Source: Bacteroidota bacterium (lineage in GTDB: Bacteria; Bacteroidota; Bacteroidia; Chitinophagales; Chitinophagaceae). Taken from it: a stretch of DNA of 64,000 bases. Positions 58,049-64,000 of the stretch are shown here, in pieces (within the stretch, counting starts at the first letter, position 1; each line of letters begins with the position of its first letter). Below the pieces are notes generated by a model. The model had not been told where the DNA came from. It saw only the letters and a program-made list of their open reading frames with translations, and did not search any database. The translations under genes and the position numbers were made by a program. The stretch is taken from the NCBI GenBank assembly GCA_018266575.1, contig JAFEAE010000023.1, positions 372,001 to 436,000 on the forward strand, written 5' to 3'.

Positions 58049-60166
58049 TTATCGTATTAAAACGCTTGTACCTTTTAATGATATGCGTTCATTTTTTTCA
58101 TCTGTGTATTCCAACGTCCATACATAAGTTCCCGGAGGTTGTGTTGTTCCGTCAAATGTTCCATCCCATTTATTGTTCATAGATCTTCCTTCAAACATTA
58201 ATTGCCCGGAACGATTGAAAACACGGAAAATAATATTGGAAGCTTTATACATATTTAACGGATACAAGTAATCATTCTTTCCATCATTATTTGGTGTGAA
58301 AGCTGTTGGTACTGCTATAAAACAATTCGGAACGGAACTGATTATAGCAAGCGCAGTGTCACTACAACCAGACGAATCTTTTACCATTAATTTGACCTGA
58401 TATTGATTGATGGAATTATTTCCTGAAGGAAAATTTTGCGATGGCGGATTCTGAATATTGTATGTTTCTCCATTACCAAGATCCCATTGCCAGGAAGCAA
58501 TTTTTCCTTCACTCGAATCTTTTATTTCAATGACATCTTTCGGGCAGGCATACTGAGGCACAGAAATCCTTGCTGCAAAAAATGTATCAATGACCGTTAC
58601 CATTTGCGATGCAAATGCGCTGCAGCCAGAATTATCTGTAACCTTCACTGCATATTTTGTTGTAGTAGGAGGTGTTGCAATAGGATTAGATACATCTGAG
58701 GAAGAAAGCCCGGAAGATGGCGACCACAAATATTTTATTCCTCCAGAGGCAGAAAGTTGCACCGGTGTTCCATAACATACAGTTGCAGGTGCGCCAACTT
58801 TTACTGCGGGCCCAACAATAACAACTTTTGTGCTGTCTTCGATGCTACATCCACCATAAGTAATAATATTTGCGTAATACCATCCGCTATCCGCCAGGTC
58901 CGGATGATACCTGTGTGGCACTGCTATATTATCAGAGTATCCGTTAGGCCCAGATATCGTATAGGAAGCCCCGCCACTCAAATGAAAAACCAAATCAGAA
59001 TCTTCGCATACGGGTGAATTACTTGTGAAATTGAAATCTTTTGGCAAGCTATCTACCTGCACTTCTATGACATTTGACGTAACACTGCAATTAAGGTTAT
59101 TAATGTTGCTTACATCCGAACCTCTTAGCCTTACAAAAAAAGTGTCTGGATTATTGAATGTATGTGTTAGATTAATATTGTTTTCACCGGGAATATCAGT
59201 CCATGTGTATCCATCGTCCAAACTTTGCTGCCACTGAAAAGCAGGATTTGCGTACGGGGCCCCCGCATATTTTATATTTTTGAAAACAACAGAGTCATAA
59301 TTAATACTACCATTCAGGGACAATGGTTTTGATCCATCATAACAAGAGCCAATCACCCAATTAAATGGCAAGGTGGGATTTGCTATCTGGATCTGTGAAC
59401 TAACGGGCATTATTATAATATTATCCAATGCAAAAGCGAATGTGCAATCTTTATATGCGGAAGATGGATCAAGCGAAATTTTCGCAACAATGTCAGTTAC
59501 TCCCGGTGGAAGAGTGAAAAAGAAGCCATAGAAAAAAGGAAAAGAAGATTTAGGGGCAGGTTCTAAATAAGACGTGAAAAAATTAAAATAGAATGCGTAA
59601 TTGGTTAAGGGCACTGTAATCCAGTTTGGCGGAGAGTAAACCAGGGTATCTTTTAGGAAATTTCCGGTTCCCCAGGATTTAATAACCGTGCCTGATGTTG
59701 TTTCAATACTAAAAGTAAAACTTTGATTATTGCAGCTATTGCTATTCAGAGTGCTCAATGCTGTCCAAAACAAATAACCGGAATTGCTGCATAGATTTTT
59801 TACCGTGTCTTCAAAAACGACCTGTGGTTGTGGAGAAACTCCTGCATTGACGACCATCATATAACCTCCGCTATCGAATGTTGGAAATGCATTTTGAAAA
59901 ATGCCATTGTACGCAATGGTGGCATCGATGCCTAATGCACAAGCGCCTGCATTCACGATCGTATAGTTCCCTCTCGTCGGGCACAGGTCAGTCGTATATG
60001 TGAAATCTGTTCTTCCAACTGATAGCGGGGGCGCAGGATTTGTCGTGCCTCTTCCAAAATTTACATTCAGGCTTGAACTCCATGGAACAGTTATTTGAGT
60101 ATTGCCTGACAAACAAACAACGCTTAGTGAAAAAGCAATCATATATTTTCTAAGAACCGGTAACAC
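58049..60166 (-). CDS. Secreted multidomain protein with gliding-motility (CHU_C) C-terminal domain
   Basis: 705 residues. An N-terminal hydrophobic stretch (MIAFSLSVVCLSGNTQ) acts as signal peptide. Long beta-rich parts follow, including an Ig/PKD-like region (FAARISVPQYACPKDVIEIKDSSEGKIASWQWDLGNGETY, about 535-605). The last 85 residues, from FIAVPTAFTPNNDGKNDYLYP to GTYVWTLEYTDEKNERISLKGTSVLIR, are the type IX secretion sorting domain, class B. It should be exported to the cell surface. It sits between GH144-like genes and may bind glucan or other cell-surface material (inference). No catalytic motif seen. Confidence 0.86.
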   Translation of the reverse strand: MLPVLRKYMIAFSLSVVCLSGNTQITVPWSSSLNVNFGRGTTNPAPPLSVGRTDFTYTTDLCPTRGNYTIVNAGACALGIDATIAYNGIFQNAFPTFDSGGYMMVVNAGVSPQPQVVFEDTVKNLCSNSGYLFWTALSTLNSNSCNNQSFTFSIETTSGTVIKSWGTGNFLKDTLVYSPPNWITVPLTNYAFYFNFFTSYLEPAPKSSFPFFYGFFFTLPPGVTDIVAKISLDPSSAYKDCTFAFALDNIIIMPVSSQIQIANPTLPFNWVIGSCYDGSKPLSLNGSINYDSVVFKNIKYAGAPYANPAFQWQQSLDDGYTWTDIPGENNINLTHTFNNPDTFFVRLRGSDVSNINNLNCSVTSNVIEVQVDSLPKDFNFTSNSPVCEDSDLVFHLSGGASYTISGPNGYSDNIAVPHRYHPDLADSGWYYANIITYGGCSIEDSTKVVIVGPAVKVGAPATVCYGTPVQLSASGGIKYLWSPSSGLSSSDVSNPIATPPTTTKYAVKVTDNSGCSAFASQMVTVIDTFFAARISVPQYACPKDVIEIKDSSEGKIASWQWDLGNGETYNIQNPPSQNFPSGNNSINQYQVKLMVKDSSGCSDTALAIISSVPNCFIAVPTAFTPNNDGKNDYLYPLNMYKASNIIFRVFNRSGQLMFEGRSMNNKWDGTFDGTTQPPGTYVWTLEYTDEKNERISLKGTSVLIR

Positions 60167-60196
60167 GTTTCAAAGCATGGTTATTAAAAATTCTTT

Positions 60197-61870
60197 TTAC
60201 AGGTTCGGGCTTGTAAATCCCAGTTTTACCATTCCGTTTTTTACTTCAGGGCAACTCATAAATAAATTCCATAGCAAACCGCTTCGGTAATTTTCTATCA
60301 TACAAATAATCGGGCCTTCATCAATAGCAAGGTGAGAAGATGCAAACCAGGGTGTATTCAAATCAAATGCATCTATAAAACCATAATCCCCCCAAACCTT
60401 ATCTCCAAGCTTATAATAAAAAAACTTAATTGCATTCATTGATTGCGTTGGCGTATATGGCAAGGAAGAAACGGCTGCAGTTGGCGCAATCACACCAACA
60501 TCATTGGTTGGCGATGAGGCTGTATAACCATTTGGGATATCGCTTGCCGTTAGCCCCCAGCATAAATTGCTATACCCATAATTTCCTGAGGGGTTAGCAA
60601 TGCAGTAATTATAGTTGATCTGTGCGTGTGCAGAATTCTGTGTGAAATAATTATTGCAATATGCATCACTTAAGTTGTTAGGGTTGATTCCTATAAAAGA
60701 GTAGTGTGTAAAAAATAAAGGGCCACCATAAGGTTCTCCGAGCGGTAATACAACACCCAGATAAGCGTTCCCATTTCTGATGCCGCCGTTTTGTGCCCAT
60801 CCTGTATCATAAACTCCTTTGGTAATAGAATAGTTGGGCGATGAAGCTGAAAGTACATAAGTGATCAATGCTTCATTCCAACCGGAAACAGCAATGCTCC
60901 AGATATCACTTGTTGCAGTATACGATGGATTGTATTGCCAAAACAAACTGCTTGTTGCGCCATTTTGTGTGAACCAATTCCACTCAACACTATTCCAGAT
61001 TGAATTAATGCTATCTCTTAATGCAGTTTCATTGGGATCGGCTGTGCTGTTAAAATATTGCCTTGCCGTTAGCAATCCTTCCAGCAAATATGAAGTCTCA
61101 ACAATATCTGCACCATTATTATCGCCGAAAGCAACAGTTGCGCCAGACGATCCGTTGATCCAATGTGAAAATGCTCCATGCCAACGCTGGCATTTTGTAG
61201 TTAGAAAATTTACAATTGTATTTAATCTTGCAACTGCATCTGTGCGTGATATAAAACCCCGGCTTGTTGCAACAACCATTGCCATAATACCAAAACCGCT
61301 TCCACCTGTAGTTACTGTTTCATTATCTCCATTATCACGTTCTCTTGCTAAACCACTAACAGGATGGCCGAAATCCCAGAAATATTTAAACGTTTGTTGT
61401 TGTACCAATGTAAGCAAAGCTGTGTCAGCGATCTGAGGGAATTTATTTGATGAATCGATCGCTGTTGAGAAAATAATTGAAACCGGATCCAACAAAGTTC
61501 CTTTTGTTGTGGATTGCAAGCCCTGGGAAACGGACAAACTATATTTTGAAAAACTGCCTAACGAGTTAGATGGCTTTATGATCGCTACGCTGTCGCTATG
61601 TTGCATGGTTATCGAAACTGGAACTGTGTTGTTGCTCTTATCAACCAAGGAAACATTTGAAGCAACGGAAGATTGTTGAACCGGTGCAGTAAACGAGAAA
61701 ACAAAAACCGGAGTTGCATTAACATTCGTATAATTATTTGTACCGTTATTTTTTCCATTAAGGGTAAATGTTAGTGAGAACGTTGAAGGCGAATTAGTGC
61801 TGCCGGAATTCTTTTTACAGGAAAAAAAGAAAACGACAATAGCAAGAAATGTCAGCAAATATTTTTTCAT
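60197..61870 (-). CDS. GH144-like lipoprotein with Ig-like N-terminal domain, paralog 3
   Basis: 557 residues. LLTFLAIVVFFFSCKKNSGS is a lipoprotein signal peptide with FFSC as lipobox, so the enzyme is likely anchored at the outer membrane. Residues about 25-140 form a Big_5-type Ig-like domain (TPVFVFSFTAPVQQSSVASNVSLVDKSNNTVPVSI). The catalytic domain starts at LLTLVQQQTFKYFWDFGHPVSGLARERDN and carries the same blocks as paralogs 1 and 2, ending NYRSGLLWNLFMSCPEVKNGMVKLGFTSPNL-like. Surface anchoring suggests it makes the first cuts in glucan outside the cell. It follows the FG-GAP gene after six bases. Confidence 0.88.
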   Translation of the reverse strand: MKKYLLTFLAIVVFFFSCKKNSGSTNSPSTFSLTFTLNGKNNGTNNYTNVNATPVFVFSFTAPVQQSSVASNVSLVDKSNNTVPVSITMQHSDSVAIIKPSNSLGSFSKYSLSVSQGLQSTTKGTLLDPVSIIFSTAIDSSNKFPQIADTALLTLVQQQTFKYFWDFGHPVSGLARERDNGDNETVTTGGSGFGIMAMVVATSRGFISRTDAVARLNTIVNFLTTKCQRWHGAFSHWINGSSGATVAFGDNNGADIVETSYLLEGLLTARQYFNSTADPNETALRDSINSIWNSVEWNWFTQNGATSSLFWQYNPSYTATSDIWSIAVSGWNEALITYVLSASSPNYSITKGVYDTGWAQNGGIRNGNAYLGVVLPLGEPYGGPLFFTHYSFIGINPNNLSDAYCNNYFTQNSAHAQINYNYCIANPSGNYGYSNLCWGLTASDIPNGYTASSPTNDVGVIAPTAAVSSLPYTPTQSMNAIKFFYYKLGDKVWGDYGFIDAFDLNTPWFASSHLAIDEGPIICMIENYRSGLLWNLFMSCPEVKNGMVKLGFTSPNL

Positions 61871-61876
61871 AGATCG

Positions 61877-64000
61877 TTATTTGTTTAGTTTATAGAATAA
61901 CAAGCTGTCATTATTTCTCGCAATCACCAACAGTTTTGTTCCATTCACGCTGTTGAGCCATTTTGCATCACGCATTTCGCCCTTTGCTTCCGGCAAAAGC
62001 GCATTTTTTTCAAATTGATTTTTACCGGCATCAAATGAAAATACTGTCGGATATAATGCATCATATTTTCCTTCATAAGGGATAACACCATAAAAATTTC
62101 CTACAGCAATATAATTTTTAAGGCCGGTATCAGCCGGGGTTTGGGCAAAAGAGAAAACGGGAGATAGTTGCAATTCATTAGGCAAATCCGTTCTCGCAAA
62201 ATTCCCTTTCCCATCGTTCATAAAACAAGAAGATCCCAGTGTTTCTGCTTTTAGTTCTATGTAATTTTTAAACAAGTCGTAAAAAATATACTGCACATCT
62301 TTTCCCGCAACTTCACTATAGGTGAGATAATATTTTTTCAACACCGGCATCTCACGCTCCAGTTCATCTTTGGCAAGAAATGTATATTCTTTTCCATCTG
62401 CTGTATAGCACATCACCTGTTCAACGGATCCGTTGCCATCAAAATCTTTGACATATAATTTCAATGGCCCGTTTTTTCCCGCCCATAGTTTGGAATTATG
62501 CCCCCAATTGCCAACTAATAAATCTGTTTTGCCGTCGCCATTTACATCGGTAGCAAAAACCGTTTGCCACAAACCTGTGGAATTAGGAATATCATGCCCT
62601 GAAAATTTTCCGTGATCATTCATAAAGATTTTTACCGGCATCCATTCTCCGGTAACAATCAAATCAGGCCATCCATCGTTATTCAAATCTGCAAATTGAG
62701 CGCTGGTAACAGTACCGGTTTTTATGAGCGGGATCGTTGCACCTGTTGCTATATCAAATTTTCCATGGCCATCATTCAATAATAAATAAGAATTCATAGG
62801 AGTCCCGAAAGCTGTGCCTTCTGTTCTCGAAAGTGTTCCGATAAATACATCCATATCGCCATCATGATCCACATCTGCAACAGCAACACAAGATTTGGTA
62901 TACAATTGTTGCACCATAAAATCGGGCTTAAGCGTAAAATGGTTATGCCCGTCATTAATAAACAAACGATCTTGCAAAAACAAAGGTGAATTAACAGAAG
63001 GCTCGTTGCCTCCACTGATAACAAGCAAATCCTGAAAGCCATCTCCATTAGCATCAAACAATACTGCATCTACATCTTCACAAAAAGCAAATTTTGAAAA
63101 TGTTGCAGTATCAATTGCTTCAAAATTCCCATCCGGTTTTTGCATCATCAATGCGCCTGCATGGCCACGAGCGCCGCAAACATAAAAATCAGTTAAGCCA
63201 TCATTATTAATATCACCAGTAGTAATTTTTGGCCCACGTGTGCTTTCCATGTGAGGAAGAAGATACTGTATGTCAAAATCATTGAAATTATTTTCAACAT
63301 GTTTCCAATTGCATTTAACATGTGCAGTTACATCTTCAAGTTCAGGTTTCTTTTGCGGAAAAAAATCTGTGTATTTAAAATACCCCGCGGCATCATTTTG
63401 GTTGCAGGTAAGAATTTTATTGATTGCAGGGTTTTTTATGACCTGGTATTTCTGATCGGGCCAAACGATGAGCAAACTATCAGCAGTTAAGCTGTCCAAA
63501 CCAAAATGCAGTTTTGTATCGGATGATGACTGAAAACCGCGTGTCAACATCAGTTCCTGGAATTGGGTTCCCGTTTCATTCTTGGAATTATGTGTGAATA
63601 AATAAGCTTTAGATCCAACGCCAAACTTATTCATACCAGTTCCTTTGAAAGAAATATCGAGATGATTTTTTGGGGCTGATGTATTTTTTAAAACAACTGC
63701 AGGTTTACCGATACAATTAATTACTAAATCAAGATTACCATCATTGTTCAAATCTGCATAGGCAGCACCGTTGAAATATCCTTTCATATCTCCTGTTCCC
63801 CAATCCTTGCTTACATCTTTAAAACCGTCATCAAGATTACCTTTAAAAAGAAATGGATGTGAAGATCCGTCAGGCATTTTTTCAATTGTTTCATCATCAA
63901 ATTTATCTGATGCATTTCGGTTAACATGCGCTGCCAGGTCTGAAATAAATCGCACATAATCCAGGTCTGTAGGGCGTTTCACAATCCCACTTGAAATAAA
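61877..64000 (-). CDS. FG-GAP/VCBS-repeat ASPIC/UnbV-type protein, C-terminal part
   Basis: The frame stays open to the window edge, so the N-terminus lies beyond 64000 (about 707 codons visible). Several FG-GAP/VCBS calcium-binding repeats of the type D-x-N-x-D-G-x-x-D are seen: DLNNDGNLDLV, DINNDGLTDFYV, DANGDGFQDLLV, DVDHDGDMDVFIG, DLNNDGWPDLIV, DVNGDGKTDLLV, with DFDGNGSVEQV further on. A segment with LHFGLDSLTADSLLIVWPDQKYQVIKN matches the ASPIC/UnbV domain. Such proteins in Bacteroidota are exported and often placed near SusC/SusD genes. Role unknown, possibly glycan binding. It heads the GH144 group in this window. Confidence 0.86.
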   Translation of the reverse strand, partial: FISSGIVKRPTDLDYVRFISDLAAHVNRNASDKFDDETIEKMPDGSSHPFLFKGNLDDGFKDVSKDWGTGDMKGYFNGAAYADLNNDGNLDLVINCIGKPAVVLKNTSAPKNHLDISFKGTGMNKFGVGSKAYLFTHNSKNETGTQFQELMLTRGFQSSSDTKLHFGLDSLTADSLLIVWPDQKYQVIKNPAINKILTCNQNDAAGYFKYTDFFPQKKPELEDVTAHVKCNWKHVENNFNDFDIQYLLPHMESTRGPKITTGDINNDGLTDFYVCGARGHAGALMMQKPDGNFEAIDTATFSKFAFCEDVDAVLFDANGDGFQDLLVISGGNEPSVNSPLFLQDRLFINDGHNHFTLKPDFMVQQLYTKSCVAVADVDHDGDMDVFIGTLSRTEGTAFGTPMNSYLLLNDGHGKFDIATGATIPLIKTGTVTSAQFADLNNDGWPDLIVTGEWMPVKIFMNDHGKFSGHDIPNSTGLWQTVFATDVNGDGKTDLLVGNWGHNSKLWAGKNGPLKLYVKDFDGNGSVEQVMCYTADGKEYTFLAKDELEREMPVLKKYYLTYSEVAGKDVQYIFYDLFKNYIELKAETLGSSCFMNDGKGNFARTDLPNELQLSPVFSFAQTPADTGLKNYIAVGNFYGVIPYEGKYDALYPTVFSFDAGKNQFEKNALLPEAKGEMRDAKWLNSVNGTKLLVIARNNDSLLFYKLNK

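Noticed and set aside
1..64000. tRNA or rRNA genes
   Set aside because: No GGTTCGA-type T-loop with matching acceptor stem and no rRNA-like stretch was noticed in the gaps; weak or unusual tRNAs cannot be excluded by eye.

Overview
The window looks like chromosomal DNA of a Bacteroidota member, most likely family Chitinophagaceae. The support is low GC; a polysaccharide locus headed by an UpxY/NusG-type antiterminator; a secreted protein with a gliding-motility (CHU_C, type IX secretion) C-terminal domain; three GH144/'glycoamylase'-type enzymes, a family characterised in Chitinophaga; a DUF4834-like protein; and TAnnTTTG-like promoter boxes. The genus-level placement is inference.

Region 1 (1-28584, all minus strand, transcribed right to left) is a large surface-polysaccharide locus. 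It starts with an UpxY-like antiterminator, a Wza-like outer-membrane lipoprotein and a Wzc-like tyrosine kinase. These are followed by a Wzm/Wzt-type ABC exporter whose ATPase has a C-terminal extension. Downstream is a tightly packed, often overlapping run of about twelve glycosyltransferases, SAM-dependent methyltransferases (two FkbM type), two OafA-type and two hexapeptide acyltransferases, an AsnB-type amidotransferase and a nucleotide-sugar epimerase. No Wzx flippase, Wzy polymerase or priming sugar-phosphate transferase is visible, so export probably uses the ABC transporter, or missing genes lie beyond position 1. One intergenic gap (13419-13762) breaks the run and holds a strong intrinsic-terminator-like hairpin.

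Region 2 (29018-39354) holds mixed genes: an HGSNAT/NagX-like membrane protein, a two-gene small operon with a 46-residue Cys-rich lipoprotein, a family-28-like glycosyltransferase, SixA phosphatase, a long PurF-like amidotransferase, a NarL-type two-component pair and a SurA-like periplasmic isomerase.

Region 3 (39523-46438) contains the conserved rimP-nusA-infB operon, then three small plus-strand envelope or cytoplasmic genes and a HAD hydrolase. Several palindromic repeats sit in the gaps.

Region 4 (46600-64000, all minus strand) is a carbohydrate-use cluster: GH3, SGNH hydrolase, NagB, a GH43-like enzyme with a discoidin module, a PhyH dioxygenase, DoxX, a Gfo/Idh/MocA oxidoreductase, three GH144-like enzymes, a CHU_C surface protein and an FG-GAP/ASPIC-UnbV protein cut by the window end. 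GH144 with GH3 suggests beta-1,2-glucan breakdown (inference); no SusC/SusD pair is in view.

The most unusual signal is in the repeats. A GGAGAGGGG-type palindrome occurs twice in frame inside the GH43-like gene, each time adding a 12-residue peptide. A second repeat family appears to supply that gene's start codon and signal-peptide n-region. No rRNA, tRNA or CRISPR array was seen.
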